NCBI RefSeq assembly: GCF_002847305.1
Contig: NZ_CP025410.1
Location: forward strand, 1 to 64,000
DNA from: Paracoccus tegillarcae
GTDB taxonomy: Bacteria > Pseudomonadota > Alphaproteobacteria > Rhodobacterales > Rhodobacteraceae
Direction of reading: 5' to 3'
DNA length: 64,000 bases
Shown: piece by piece, positions 27,015-35,814 of the stretch
Layout of the letters: the number at the start of each line of letters is the position of its first letter
Numbering within the stretch: the first letter of the stretch is position 1
Translations under genes and position numbers: made by a program
Notes under the pieces: generated by a model
Told to the model about the DNA's origin: nothing
The model's database searches: none
The model's input: only the letters and a program-made list of their open reading frames with translations

Positions 27015-27605
27015 ATGAACAAATCCCGCTACATGATCGGCTATGCGCGAACCTCGACCATAGACCAGAACCTCGATGCACAGATGTTCGCCCTGAAGGC
27101 GGCTGGATGCAGCGTGGTCAGGACCGAGCAGAAGAGCGGAACTAGCCTTGATGGGCGGGACGAGCTGAAGACCATCCTCGATTTCATCCAGGCGGGCGAA
27201 ACGCTGGTGGTCACGCGCATTGATCGTCTGGCGCGCAGCCTCAGCGATTTACAGGCCATTGTCACGAGGCTGAAGGAGAAAGGCGCCCATCTGGCGGCGA
27301 CGGAGCAGCCCGTCGACACCTCGACGGCGACCGGCAAGGCGTTCTTCGACATGCTCGGGGTCTTTGCCGAGTTCGAAACCAATCTCAGGCGTGAGCGCCA
27401 GGCCGAAGGGATCGCTGCCGCGAAGGACCGGGGCGTCTACCGTGGGCGCAAGCCCAAGATCGATATGGACGAGATCCGGGAAAAGCTGAAGGCTGGTCAG
27501 TCTCCAACCAGAATCGCGCGGGACATGAAGATATCGCGGGGCACGGTCTATAAGGCGAAGGTCGCCCTCGATAACATGAAAGCGCGAGAGGCAGATCAGC
27601 CATAA
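27015..27605 (+). CDS. Serine recombinase (resolvase/invertase family)
   Basis: 196 residues. The catalytic domain starts GYARTSTIDQNLDAQ (nucleophile Ser in ARTS), with VVTRIDRLARSLSDL and the TGKAFFDMLGVFAEFE/ RRERQAEGIAAAK region (Arg residues and E helix). It ends with a C-terminal HTH (ARDMKISRGTVYKA). Length is usual for resolvases. It may resolve plasmid multimers or be left from a transposon; no terminal inverted repeats or transposase were seen nearby. Confidence 0.85.
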   Translation: MNKSRYMIGYARTSTIDQNLDAQMFALKAAGCSVVRTEQKSGTSLDGRDELKTILDFIQAGETLVVTRIDRLARSLSDLQAIVTRLKEKGAHLAATEQPVDTSTATGKAFFDMLGVFAEFETNLRRERQAEGIAAAKDRGVYRGRKPKIDMDEIREKLKAGQSPTRIARDMKISRGTVYKAKVALDNMKAREADQP

Positions 27606-27640
27606 AGACCAGTCTGGCAATCTTAACTTGCAGTATGTTT

Positions 27641-28495
27641 TTATTCTCGACGTATCGGCGTAAATGCGGACTGTCGGGCCACCACTCCATTGCGGGTTAT
27701 GGTGGTCTGTCGTTCGGTCTCATTGCCGGTGTGCCTAACCTCGAATGATACCTCGTTCAGGTGTTCATCAAGGCCGCGAAAACATCGATGCATGGCGTCT
27801 AGGATGCCGACGTCTTGTATTTGGTTCGGTGCTGGCTTGGGGTTGTTCCGAGGTGACGGAACTGTGGGCGGAAACAGATAGATGCAAGGCGGAGTCAGAT
27901 CGTATTGTGCGACCTCTGTCATGTCAGCCGCATCTGCGATTTTAGGGCAGGGACGGCCCAAAGTCCCGCAGATCCAGTCCCACACAATCAGACCATCAAC
28001 CCGCTGCTGTCGATCGATGATCTCCGCGGACAGCCGGGTGTGAATCCCGGACCAGACATTATGCCTTGGGTTTGCGCCTGGGTTGGAGCAGACTGACCAG
28101 ATCACGAACTCGGACGCGTGCGGGGGTCTGGTAAAGATGTTGGTGTTATTCCCGTCGAGACACCCCTTAAGCTCGATAACAGAAGTTCGTCCGTTATTGA
28201 GTGTAATGGTGTAATCGTGACGGTTTGCTTCTCCTGCTGATGTCCAGTCTGCAATGAACCCACCATCCTGCATAAAGCTAAGGACACGGCGGACAAACTC
28301 ACGTTTCGGAGCCATCGTAGCCGCATATTGCCCGCGTAGCCGCTCTATCGCACCTCTGAACAACCCACTTTGATAAAGGTCGTGCTCATCGACATTTATT
28401 CCAGGAATCTCGTGCGTTCTCGTGCGGAGTGTTTCAGCAAGCTCAATTATCTGCTGTCGGAGTGCTGGATTCTGCTCGCACGGAATCTCGGTCAT
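27641..28495 (-). CDS. Putative type II restriction endonuclease
   Basis: 284 residues. Residues ~95-110 give NRHDYTITLNNGRTSVIELK, a D...ExK active-site spacing as in PD-(D/E)xK nucleases, followed by GCLDGNNT. It overlaps by 53 bases the end of a C5-cytosine methyltransferase gene on the same strand, the classic restriction-modification pairing. The recognition sequence cannot be read from the protein. Modest similarity to any named enzyme, so assignment rests on motif plus context. Confidence 0.7.
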   Translation of the reverse strand: MTEIPCEQNPALRQQIIELAETLRTRTHEIPGINVDEHDLYQSGLFRGAIERLRGQYAATMAPKREFVRRVLSFMQDGGFIADWTSAGEANRHDYTITLNNGRTSVIELKGCLDGNNTNIFTRPPHASEFVIWSVCSNPGANPRHNVWSGIHTRLSAEIIDRQQRVDGLIVWDWICGTLGRPCPKIADAADMTEVAQYDLTPPCIYLFPPTVPSPRNNPKPAPNQIQDVGILDAMHRCFRGLDEHLNEVSFEVRHTGNETERQTTITRNGVVARQSAFTPIRRE

Positions 28496-29618
28496 CTTCT
28501 GGCTCTTTCATGCTGCGAAGAACTGGCTCAACGATGTGTCGAGCAACATAGCGCACGACAGGAACTGCAACACCATCCCCCGTCAGGTGATAAGCCTCGT
28601 TATATGCGGCAGGCAGGCGATAAGAGTCTGGAAGGCCCATTAGGCGGGCGGTTTCCCGAGCCGAGATTAGACGCGACCTGATTTTAGACCCCTCAACAAC
28701 CATGATCAGCTGACGTGATGATCCGCCCGCTGGTGTTCGCAGGCAACCAGCAACGTTATCGAACCGAATCTCCGCCCGCTGGACCTTCACGCCGTGCGAC
28801 CACCGTGTCCGCTTGTAGACACCCCCGACCATACGAATACCGGCGGCTTTAGCAGTCTCAACTTTCGCGAGGTTAACTTCGGACATCATGCTCAGTAGAG
28901 CACGGGTTTCTGCCGCTGTGTGCCAAACGACGTCAGAGGGTTTTTCCTGAAGAATATCTGCAAATCGAACCTCGCGGTGGGGCGGCGGCGGCATGTCCCA
29001 CCATACCCATCTTTCGCGGAGTTCTTCGTTTAGTGTTGAATGAGCCCGGCGCAGTGCGGTGCTGTGCCACATTGTAGGGCCGGATGCTGCCGCAGCCTCG
29101 TGGCCGATCTGAACACCAATCACGAACAACCGCGGACGGCTCTGAGGGACGAATAGTGCGGCGTCAACAACGATTGCTCCAAATAAATAACCTAAATCCG
29201 ACATCGCTTGACAGATGGCCACAAAGTCAGTGCCTCCGTGCGATGTTAGCGTCCCAACAACATTCTCCAGGGCCATGACACGAGGAAGCCGACCCTCTTC
29301 CTTAAGTTCATTGGCGATCTGCATAAACGGCCAAAAGGTCCCCGATCGATCCCCTCGGAGCCCAGCGCCGCCGCCGGCGAGCGATAGGTCTTGGCATGGA
29401 AATGAACCCCAGATCAGATCCGCAACTCCCGGCAGGTCGTCGGGTCCAACTTGACGAATGTCGTCAACAACCAGCTCTCTATCACCCCAATTGTCGGCAT
29501 AGGTGATGCCCTTGCGCCGGTCAAAGTCATTTGCAAACACACATGACCATCCGTCACCTAGACCAGCACGGACCATCCCGCCACCTGCGAAGAACTCATA
29601 AAAGGTCCGTGTGTTCAT
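28443..29618 (-). CDS. DNA (cytosine-5-)-methyltransferase
   Basis: 391 residues from the Met at 29618. Motifs in order: FYEFFAGGGMVRAGLG (I, SAM binding, ~6-20), ANDFD (II), WGSFPCQDLSLAG (IV, catalytic Cys ~74), ALENVVG (VI, ~115), SRPRLFVIG (VIII), and a degenerate motif X, LTGDGVAVPVV. The target-recognition region lies between VIII and IX (~200-320). It methylates C5 of cytosine to protect the plasmid and host from the neighbouring nuclease. Translation of the two genes is probably coupled by their overlap. Confidence 0.9.
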   Translation of the reverse strand: MNTRTFYEFFAGGGMVRAGLGDGWSCVFANDFDRRKGITYADNWGDRELVVDDIRQVGPDDLPGVADLIWGSFPCQDLSLAGGGAGLRGDRSGTFWPFMQIANELKEEGRLPRVMALENVVGTLTSHGGTDFVAICQAMSDLGYLFGAIVVDAALFVPQSRPRLFVIGVQIGHEAAAASGPTMWHSTALRRAHSTLNEELRERWVWWDMPPPPHREVRFADILQEKPSDVVWHTAAETRALLSMMSEVNLAKVETAKAAGIRMVGGVYKRTRWSHGVKVQRAEIRFDNVAGCLRTPAGGSSRQLIMVVEGSKIRSRLISARETARLMGLPDSYRLPAAYNEAYHLTGDGVAVPVVRYVARHIVEPVLRSMKEPEDDRDSVRAESSTPTADN

Positions 29619-29765
29619 GCTTTTCGTTCCCTTTGTGTTCTCAACTTGTGATCCTATCAGACTAGCAGAATCTCTTGAACCCAAAATGGTTGGCTTGGCT
29701 GGCGAACGTTTCGTGCCAGACGGCAGCAATGTCCCGGTTCTCGGCGGTTTATGGACTATGCAGGT

Positions 29766-30113
29766 TCAAGGCGCGGAAACGGCATCAGGACGGCTTGCCG
29801 CCGCACGTTCGGTCACGCCCAGTTCCTCCGCGCGTCGCCAGAATTCCTGATGCGCCTTCGAGACCTCTCTCGCACGCTCGAGCACGGCCTGACGGGTGGC
29901 GTCCATGCAGATGAAATAATCCGTTATCTCGCTGAAATATCGTTCAAAATCGGCTGACACCATGTCGGCATAGTCCCGGAACTCGGCATCGCCGGAGGGA
30001 ACATAGGGTTCCTCTGGCGGCAGGCAGATGCTGCTCGATCCCGCTGACAACGCGTGGACGGCGGCGGGAACGACCGCGAGGGCGATCGTGAGCGCCTGAA
30101 TTGCTCTGTTCAT
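29766..30113 (-). CDS. Small exported hypothetical protein
   Basis: 115 residues from the Met at 30113. Signal peptide MNRAIQALTIALAVVPAAVHA then a mature part with two Cys (SSICLPPEEPYVP and YFICMDATRQ) likely joined by a disulphide, and a C-terminal helix. No family recognised. It lies downstream of repC on the same strand; it may be a transfer-related periplasmic protein. Confidence 0.6.
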   Translation of the reverse strand: MNRAIQALTIALAVVPAAVHALSAGSSSICLPPEEPYVPSGDAEFRDYADMVSADFERYFSEITDYFICMDATRQAVLERAREVSKAHQEFWRRAEELGVTERAAASRPDAVSAP

Positions 30114-30186
30114 CGGATTATCCTCCTGACCTCGATCTGGTCCTGCGGCAGCGGCACGAACTGGCACACCCATTTCTCAACCATCT

Positions 30187-31437
30187 CTATTTATTGTAGA
30201 TTTTCCATTGCTTGAGCCGGATCAGGCTGCCGTGCAGGTTGAGCCCGCCGCGTTCGGCAATCCGCGTCATGGCACAGAGCATGGCGCCGGGCCGGCGCAC
30301 GGGCTGGACGGCGCGATGCTGGTTGGCATCGATCACCAGGACGGTCAGGGCCGCCGCGAGATTGCCCATCAGCTGGGCCGCATCCTCCCAGGCTGAGGGT
30401 CTGATCCCGAGATCGGGCAGGATCGAGATGGCCGCCTTGATGAAATGTCGATCATCCAGCGCCTGGCCGGGTTGGCGGAACCCATCGAGATAGAGCCGCA
30501 TGTCATCGCTGGCCATGCGGTAAAGCTCGTCGGGGCTGAAGGTTTCTGTCAGTTCGGGCTTGCGACCATCGCCGGGACGACGATCATCTTCTTCTCTGCA
30601 ATCGCCCGTGCCGTCAGGCACTGGCGCAGGAAAATCATCGTCGGCCCGCTTGCGGGCCGTCCGCATGTCCCTGGCGGAGGAACCGCTACAAGAATCAAGA
30701 CTCTTTAGGTTTGTATTTAGTATCGCCGGAACCCTGGATTCCGGCACGCCGGAAGATTCTGCACGACATGAGAGGAAATCCCGAAGGGCATCAAGGGTGT
30801 CCGTGATCTCCTGGAGATGGGCTTCGAGACTGTCGATCGTCCGGAATGCGGCGTAGCGGCGCGGCCAGCTGGCAAAGGACCGCAGGGCCTCGGGCAGCGC
30901 CGGATGCTTCGGATCGATCTCAATCAGATGCTCGATAAGCTGCCGCACGTCGCGCTTGGCAGCCGAGCATTCCAGCCGCAGGGCCTGGCAGCGACGCTGT
31001 TCAGCCTGGCGCAAGGCGTCGAGGCCGATCAGGTCCTCGACATGGCGGATCAGGGGCGCGAAGTTGATGCCGAGGCGACGGCCACCTGAAAGCTCAACGC
31101 CGGAGCGGTGTCCATCGGCGGCCGTGTCGATCTCGACGAGGCCACGGGTTTCCAGCTGACGCTCGTGTCCCCGCAGCGCACGATCCGTAATGCCAAGCTC
31201 GGCTGCCAGATCCTGCTGTGCCCGAAAGCAGACCGGATCGCGGTCAGGATCGGTCCAGTCGCTGACCGAGGTCGCGCGCATCATGCGCAAGAGCGCATCG
31301 CGGCGGGCGAGGCCGAGGCCGAAGGCACGCCTGGCGTGCCGCTCGATCAGTTCGACCAGGTGGTTGAAGGTGATCCCTTCCGGCAGCACAGGCCGGGCGG
31401 GTCGTGGCGCGGCTTGTGCCGCATGGCTCATTGTCAT
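30187..31437 (-). CDS. repC: Plasmid replication initiator RepC
   Basis: 416 residues from the ATG at 31437 (AGGAG 6 bases upstream). The N-terminal domain is a winged-helix DNA-binding RepC unit: ARRDALLRMMRATSVSDWTD, VCFRAQQDLAAELGITDRAL, RGHERQLETRGLVE and a GGRRLGINFAPLI segment. The C-terminal domain has ILPDLGIRPSAWEDAAQLMG and TVLVIDANQHR. RepC of repABC plasmids binds an origin inside its own gene. Here no repA or repB is adjacent, so this looks like a solitary-repC replicon with partition supplied elsewhere (52135-53510). A diverged second copy of the C-terminal third is fused to the methylase at 12080. Expression is probably limited by an antisense RNA from its leader (31546-31631). 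Confidence 0.88.
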   Translation of the reverse strand: MTMSHAAQAAPRPARPVLPEGITFNHLVELIERHARRAFGLGLARRDALLRMMRATSVSDWTDPDRDPVCFRAQQDLAAELGITDRALRGHERQLETRGLVEIDTAADGHRSGVELSGGRRLGINFAPLIRHVEDLIGLDALRQAEQRRCQALRLECSAAKRDVRQLIEHLIEIDPKHPALPEALRSFASWPRRYAAFRTIDSLEAHLQEITDTLDALRDFLSCRAESSGVPESRVPAILNTNLKSLDSCSGSSARDMRTARKRADDDFPAPVPDGTGDCREEDDRRPGDGRKPELTETFSPDELYRMASDDMRLYLDGFRQPGQALDDRHFIKAAISILPDLGIRPSAWEDAAQLMGNLAAALTVLVIDANQHRAVQPVRRPGAMLCAMTRIAERGGLNLHGSLIRLKQWKIYNK

Positions 31438-31510
31438 GTCTCTGCTCCTGTCATGGTCAGGCGCAGGAAATCCGGGCAAATTTTCTTCGGTCGCGCTGGC
31501 GCGTTTTTGC

Positions 31511-31631
31511 TTGATCTGCTTGTCGAGGGGGATTACAAATGAGCCTATCGTATTGGGCTATTCAGGTTTGGCGACCTGTTTGCATGATCCCCCCCGCCGG
31601 GTTCCCCGCGCGGGGGTTCGCTTTTTCGGGG
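31511..31631 (+). ncRNA. Candidate counter-transcribed RNA for repC (promoter, RNA and terminator)
   Basis: On the plus strand, antisense to the repC leader, a -35-like TTGATC (31511) and -10-like TACAAA (31534) are 17 bases apart. About 55-60 bases later there is a hairpin CCCCCGC (31591-31597) / GCGGGGG (31610-31616) followed by TTCGCTTTTTC. An RNA of about 85 bases is predicted. repABC plasmids carry such an antisense RNA just upstream of repC. Position and orientation fit; no expression evidence. Confidence 0.5.
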
Positions 31632-31739
31632 TCTGACTGTCCTCGCTCGATGATTCTTGAAGAATTCTTATCGCGACAGGCTACATCTTCTGGTCGCAGT
31701 GGGCAATTCTTGATCCCGTCCGCGCTTTTGCCGCAATAT

Positions 31740-32420
31740 CTAGTAGCGTACCAGCTCAAAACCCTGCGCGCCGAAATAGTCTGTCCACTCGACGCCAACG
31801 GCCCGATACCGGCCTGCGGCATCGCAGGGCCCCTCCTGGCGAAGGCCGGTCTCCATCCAGGCAGGAGCTTCGAGGATGCTCACGCCATCCCAGGAAAAAT
31901 CGCCCTGCGTTCCATAGCTGCCTTCATTGACGCGGCGCTTGAACGTGAAGCAGTTCTCATCGCCGTCGCTGTTCCGCTGCACGCGCTGCCACCAGTCGAT
32001 GTCATAGACCTTGATCGATCTCACGAAATCATAAGTCGGACCGGAGATATCGACATTGGCGCGAGAACCACCGGCAACCTGAATGGCCATATCTCGCATG
32101 ATGGCTGCCTGCGGCTTGTAGGACTGCACCGGCAGTGCCGTGGCGCTGATGGACCAGAACTGCTCGGTTGGCGATTTGTCTTGGAAGGACGCATTCATCG
32201 GGCATCGCCAGATCTGAAGCGGAGGCTCGATCGGCCAGGGGGTGATGCGGCGAATGAATTCCGCACGTGCGGCCGCGCATTCCGCCGAGGCCGGCCAACC
32301 GCCTGAGAGGCACAGCAGGATAGCGCAGTCGATCGGGTAGGCGTTCACCGCAGTTGCTGGGCCGAAAATGCTGCACGAAGCAGCGAGGACAGTTCCGACC
32401 AGAGTTCTCTTCGAAAGCAT
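31740..32420 (-). CDS. Exported conserved hypothetical (226 aa)
   Basis: 226 residues from the Met at 32420. Signal peptide MLSKRTLVGTVLAASCSIFG. Mature part has several Cys (AYPIDCAILLCLSGGWPA, SAECAAARAEF, IWRCPMN), an opening I associate with exported proteins encoded in plasmid transfer regions. Possible periplasmic or surface transfer component. A 12-bp perfect dyad lies 15-50 bases upstream of the start. Confidence 0.6.
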   Translation of the reverse strand: MLSKRTLVGTVLAASCSIFGPATAVNAYPIDCAILLCLSGGWPASAECAAARAEFIRRITPWPIEPPLQIWRCPMNASFQDKSPTEQFWSISATALPVQSYKPQAAIMRDMAIQVAGGSRANVDISGPTYDFVRSIKVYDIDWWQRVQRNSDGDENCFTFKRRVNEGSYGTQGDFSWDGVSILEAPAWMETGLRQEGPCDAAGRYRAVGVEWTDYFGAQGFELVRY

Positions 32421-32434
32421 GATCCACCTTACCT

Positions 32435-32470
32435 GCATAAACGCCTTTCGCTAGCAATAGGCGTTTATGC
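32435..32470. promoter_or_regulatory. Perfect 12-bp dyad upstream of the exported-protein gene
   Basis: GCATAAACGCCT (32435-32446) and AGGCGTTTATGC (32459-32470) are perfect inverted repeats around a 12-base spacer. It sits between the end of luxR and the start at 32420. No T tail, so an operator is more likely than a terminator. It differs from the lux-box-like dyads. Confidence 0.55.
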
Positions 32471-32538
32471 GATTTATAGCAAGGTTCCTGACGTGGGTCG
32501 AGACCAGCCGGCAAGGCGCGCAGATCCACGATGAGCAC

Positions 32539-33162
32539 CTAGATCAGTTTTCTCGTGATGGCTGTTGCAACTGCTTGGGTGCGGTTATTGGACCCAAGCT
32601 TTTTGGTGGCAGAAATGGCTCTCTGCTTCACCGTCGATTCTGCAATCGACAGGTGCTCGGCGATATCGGCTTGTCCATAGCCGTCGCGTAGTGCGCGAAG
32701 CACCTCTAGCTCGCCATCAGTCAGGTCGGCCTCGTGGAGGACAAGCTCTGTCCATATCTTGAACTTGGCATCAACCATCATGATTTCCGCGTCTGTGAAT
32801 TCTCGATCTGATCTTGATAACGTCAGGAAAGACCTTTTTTTGTTGAGCTTTCTAGCCAACGCCATCCCGTAGTTCAGCTTGAAGTGCCGCGCTTGCTTGA
32901 GCACACCGAGCAGGTCTGGAAACTTCACTTCGGACCAGCGAACGGCGCCTGTACGGGTCATTGACCAGAGAGCGATCGGATCTCCAAAGAAGTAATTCTT
33001 TGTCTCGTAGATCGTGCGCCAGCTTTCTGGATAAGTTGTCTGCAGATGCTCGGCTCCCTTGTAGACGGTCAGGTTGAAGCCGATGATCCAGCCTGTTGGC
33101 GAGAGCTCGTTCAAGATCTGCATTTCTGTGTCGAAGTTCGGGATGAGCTGATTGATCGCCAT
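32539..33162 (-). CDS. LuxR-family quorum-sensing regulator
   Basis: 207 residues. The autoinducer-binding domain (~1-140) keeps typical positions: GWIIGFNLTVY, Tyr/Trp in TTYPESWRTIYE, the Asp of NYFFGDPIALW and Trp of AVRWSEV. The C-terminal LuxR HTH follows (LTDGELEVLRALRDGYGQAD, IAEHLSIAESTVKQRAISAT, KKLGSNNRTQAVATAI). It is shorter than usual (about 235-250), mostly at the N-terminus. Divergent from the luxI unit with a lux-box-like dyad at 33243 in the shared control region. It would sense the acyl-homoserine lactone made by LuxI and probably switches on transfer genes, by analogy with TraR. Confidence 0.85.
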   Translation of the reverse strand: MAINQLIPNFDTEMQILNELSPTGWIIGFNLTVYKGAEHLQTTYPESWRTIYETKNYFFGDPIALWSMTRTGAVRWSEVKFPDLLGVLKQARHFKLNYGMALARKLNKKRSFLTLSRSDREFTDAEIMMVDAKFKIWTELVLHEADLTDGELEVLRALRDGYGQADIAEHLSIAESTVKQRAISATKKLGSNNRTQAVATAITRKLI

Positions 33163-33242
33163 GGCGTCCAGAAATTTGGTTGAGTTTATGTCTTTTCGGA
33201 TATGACAGATGGTCTACTGGGGTAGCGTCCGCCTCGCAAGAG

Positions 33243-33260
33243 TGCAAAAGATCGATTGCA
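33243..33260. promoter_or_regulatory. lux/tra-box-like dyad 1
   Basis: TGCAAAAGATCGATTGCA has TGCAA/TTGCA arms around 8 bases, the size of a lux or tra box. It lies 29 bases upstream of the 71-aa gene and luxI. Confidence 0.55.
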
Positions 33261-33288
33261 TGTTATGGTTGTGGCGGAGAAGTAGGGT

Positions 33289-33504
33289 ATGACGGATCGA
33301 CCGACAGCAAACCGGATTGTTGCGGAAGCGGAGTTCACAATCGACATGGTGGATACCATGAAGAAGTACTTCGACTTCTACGCGAGTGACGGCGTTCTTC
33401 GCGTCCAGATTTCCGATTTTGGCCTATGGCTGCCGCATCCTGAGATGCCGTGCAGGCAGTTTCTTGGTCTCGCTAGGCTCCCGGAAGCAGAGAGTAAGCA
33501 TTGA
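33289..33504 (+). CDS. 71-aa hypothetical overlapping luxI
   Basis: 71 residues (MTDRPTANRIVAEAEFTIDM...), soluble. Its stop overlaps the luxI start (ATGATGA-type overlap at 33501-33504), so it is translated in the same transcript. No family recognised. Position suggests a regulator of the quorum circuit, for example an anti-activator, but nothing in the sequence proves it. Confidence 0.55.
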   Translation: MTDRPTANRIVAEAEFTIDMVDTMKKYFDFYASDGVLRVQISDFGLWLPHPEMPCRQFLGLARLPEAESKH

Positions 33505-34163
33505 TGATCGAGTTTCGCGCACCTAAACCTGAGAACGTGCTGCTCGAAGCGATCACGCTGCCCGGCCGAGTGGACAGATACCACCTGATTGCCGAATTCC
33601 TACGTATGCGGAAGCGGGTCTTTGTGGACGAGAAGGCATGGCCGCTGTTTTATGCAGACGGCCTTGAATTCGAGCAATACGACACCTTTGATACCACATA
33701 TATCTTAGCCCATGATGGCAAGAAGGTGTTCGGGGGCGCACGTCTTCGGCGAACGGACATGCGCGCGGGCGCAGGGTCAATCGCCTACTCGTACATGATC
33801 CGGGATGCCTTTTTGGGCCTTCTGCCCAATATGCCGAAGAATCTTTGCTATAGCGAACCGCCCATGGACAGCCAAACCTGGGAACTAACCCGGCTGGTGG
33901 CGACTGGTGGCCCGAACATAGTTGAGCAAGTTTTGGTGGCCGCGAATGAGTATATTTATCAGGCTGGCGGATCGAGGTGTCTATTCCTTGGATCACCAGC
34001 ATTCCTTCGGATGGCTAAGCGGCTCGGTTGGGAACCTGCTCCTTTAGGTGATGTCGTGGGCAACAATGACGGACGATTTGTTGCGTTCGGATGCGGTATT
34101 CGGAAGCCAATCACCGGCCCAAAAGCACCAATTTCCAACACGGTGAGCGTGTTCACGGGCTAA
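33501..34163 (+). CDS. Acyl-homoserine-lactone synthase (LuxI family)
   Basis: 220 residues. The family signature is present in order: FLRMRKRVFVDEKAW (Arg, Phe, Trp), LEFEQYDTFDTTYIL (Glu/Asp pair), GGARLRRTD (Arg) and WELTRLVA (Glu), then the SRCLFLGSPAFLRMAKRLGW core. It joins S-adenosylmethionine with an acyl chain from acyl-ACP; the chain length cannot be inferred. Co-transcribed with the 71-aa gene and divergent from luxR. Plasmid-borne luxI beside VirB genes suggests density-controlled conjugation. Confidence 0.9.
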   Translation: MMIEFRAPKPENVLLEAITLPGRVDRYHLIAEFLRMRKRVFVDEKAWPLFYADGLEFEQYDTFDTTYILAHDGKKVFGGARLRRTDMRAGAGSIAYSYMIRDAFLGLLPNMPKNLCYSEPPMDSQTWELTRLVATGGPNIVEQVLVAANEYIYQAGGSRCLFLGSPAFLRMAKRLGWEPAPLGDVVGNNDGRFVAFGCGIRKPITGPKAPISNTVSVFTG

Positions 34164-34167
34164 AAGC

Positions 34168-34186
34168 TGCAAAAGCGACTATTGCA
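34168..34186. promoter_or_regulatory. lux/tra-box-like dyad 2
   Basis: TGCAAAAGCGACTATTGCA shares TGCAAAAG and ATTGCA with dyad 1, one base longer. It lies just after luxI and upstream of the 120-aa gene and the virB operon. Confidence 0.5.
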
Positions 34187-34314
34187 TGCATTAGCGGCAT
34201 TGACTCTCATAAGCTTCTAACTATCATAACAGCGTGTTTTGCGACAACAGCTAGTGACGCAAGCACGAAAATGTAGTTGGAAGTGGTTCTGAAGCGAGAA
34301 GGCTAGGGACCACC

Positions 34315-34677
34315 ATGAGAAGCGATGCGGCACCTGTGATTGTTGAGGATAAACTGAAAGAGGTGCTGGCTAACGGACGAGGTGGTTTGCGTATTGTGTG
34401 TGCTGACACACCTACGCGGCGCGGAAGTTCCTGGGGCGGTGACTGGCATGTTTATGCGGTTACCGATGAGGGTGAGCGGTGGGTCTTGATGACATACCGT
34501 CTTGCTCAAAGAACTTTTAAATCCCTCGCCGGCATTAGCTCCCTCGTCATAGACTTGGGACTGCCGCGACTCATGGTTCCACACCATGAGGGTGAGGCGT
34601 ATGAGCTATGGATGGACGGGCGGTATCGCATTTTCGACCAGCGCGGTAATCTGGTCAGCTCCGGCAGTTTCAACTGA
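34315..34677 (+). CDS. 120-aa hypothetical before virB1
   Basis: 120 residues, soluble, with a beta-rich pattern ([40 protein letters not shown]). No family recognised. First plus-strand gene after the second lux-box-like dyad, about 110 bases before virB1, so it may lead the transfer operon. Confidence 0.55.
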   Translation: MRSDAAPVIVEDKLKEVLANGRGGLRIVCADTPTRRGSSWGGDWHVYAVTDEGERWVLMTYRLAQRTFKSLAGISSLVIDLGLPRLMVPHHEGEAYELWMDGRYRIFDQRGNLVSSGSFN

Positions 34678-34789
34678 TCTACTAAACGATATCCGCCATT
34701 CCGGCGGCTCGTGTCATATACAAGCCTTTAAGCGACAGTTCACCCACCCCTACCAAGGTGACGATGGACTTATTTCTTCTCTGAGAACG

Positions 34790-35503
34790 ATGCGGGGAAT
34801 GGTGGCAGCAACGCTGACCTTCCTGCTCCTGACCGTTTCGTTCAGCCAGGCCGATGTGATCCGCTTCGGCGCAGACGGATCCCAGATCAAACCCGGCCCT
34901 CAGTCGGTCCAGCGTTTCGACACTCAGGGCCGACGCCGCGAGGCAGAACAACCGGCGGACAGCCCGGAAGCGGTTGCCGAGCATCTGGCGCTGCGCGACG
35001 AGCTGGCCGCGCTTGGCGGCGAGCAGGTCATCATGGGCCGCGCGCCCACCGATCGATATGCCGGCGCACGTCCGAGCGTGCGGCAGACGGCGCTGAGGTA
35101 TCAGAACCATCCCGCGATCAGGGCTGCGGGACTATCCCGCAGCCAATGGATCGCGACCTTCGAGGCGCTGGTCTGGCAGGAATCGCGGTTCAATGCCCGT
35201 GCCCTCAGCCCGAAAGGTGCGATTGGTCTGGCCCAGCTGATGCCGGGAACGGCGAAGATCCTCGGCGTCAATCCTCACGATCCCATACAGAACCTCGATG
35301 GCGGGGCGCGGTATCTGCTGACGCAGATGCAGCGGTTCGGCAGTCCGACCCTTGCCCTGGCCGCCTATAATGCCGGCCCCGGTGCCGTCCAGAAATACGG
35401 CGGCGTCCCCCCCTATCGAGAGACCCGAAATTACGTCGTCCGCATCATGGCGGAGCGTGATCGCCTCATGGCTCAGGCGTCAACTCAGGAGAAAGTCAAA
35501 TGA
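34790..35503 (+). CDS. virB1: VirB1-like lytic transglycosylase
   Basis: 237 residues from the ATG at 34790 with a signal peptide ([17 protein letters not shown]). SLT domain from ~125: [20 protein letters not shown] (catalytic Glu in QES), [49 protein letters not shown]. It cuts peptidoglycan locally so the secretion channel can be built. Overlaps virB2 by four bases. Confidence 0.85.
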   Translation: MRGMVAATLTFLLLTVSFSQADVIRFGADGSQIKPGPQSVQRFDTQGRRREAEQPADSPEAVAEHLALRDELAALGGEQVIMGRAPTDRYAGARPSVRQTALRYQNHPAIRAAGLSRSQWIATFEALVWQESRFNARALSPKGAIGLAQLMPGTAKILGVNPHDPIQNLDGGARYLLTQMQRFGSPTLALAAYNAGPGAVQKYGGVPPYRETRNYVVRIMAERDRLMAQASTQEKVK

Positions 35504-35814
35504 AACGGTACTATGTTCAGGCTGCGGTCGCAGTCCTGGCGGTGGCTCTCGTCATCTTTCACGCAAGCGAAGTGCTGGCGCAGGCAAAGGGCTCGGTCGA
35601 TTTTTCCAAGGTCGACAAGGTGGGGACGGGTTTCATCACCTGGCTCAAGGGCAATATCGCCATCGCCATCTTTACCGGCGCCTTCATCATCTGTGGCTTC
35701 ATGGCCGCGATGAACCGGATCAGCTGGTGGTGGGTCGTCATGATCTTCGTCGGCGGGTTTTTCGTCTTCGGCGGTTCCACCCTCGTCACGCAGATGAAAT
35801 CGGCGCTGACCTGA
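35500..35814 (+). CDS. virB2: VirB2-like pilin subunit
   Basis: 104 residues: signal/leader segment ([20 protein letters not shown]) then two hydrophobic helices ([20 protein letters not shown] and [17 protein letters not shown]), the VirB2/TrbC layout. It polymerises into the conjugative pilus. Stop overlaps the virB3 start (TGATG). Confidence 0.85.
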   Translation: MKRYYVQAAVAVLAVALVIFHASEVLAQAKGSVDFSKVDKVGTGFITWLKGNIAIAIFTGAFIICGFMAAMNRISWWWVVMIFVGGFFVFGGSTLVTQMKSALT

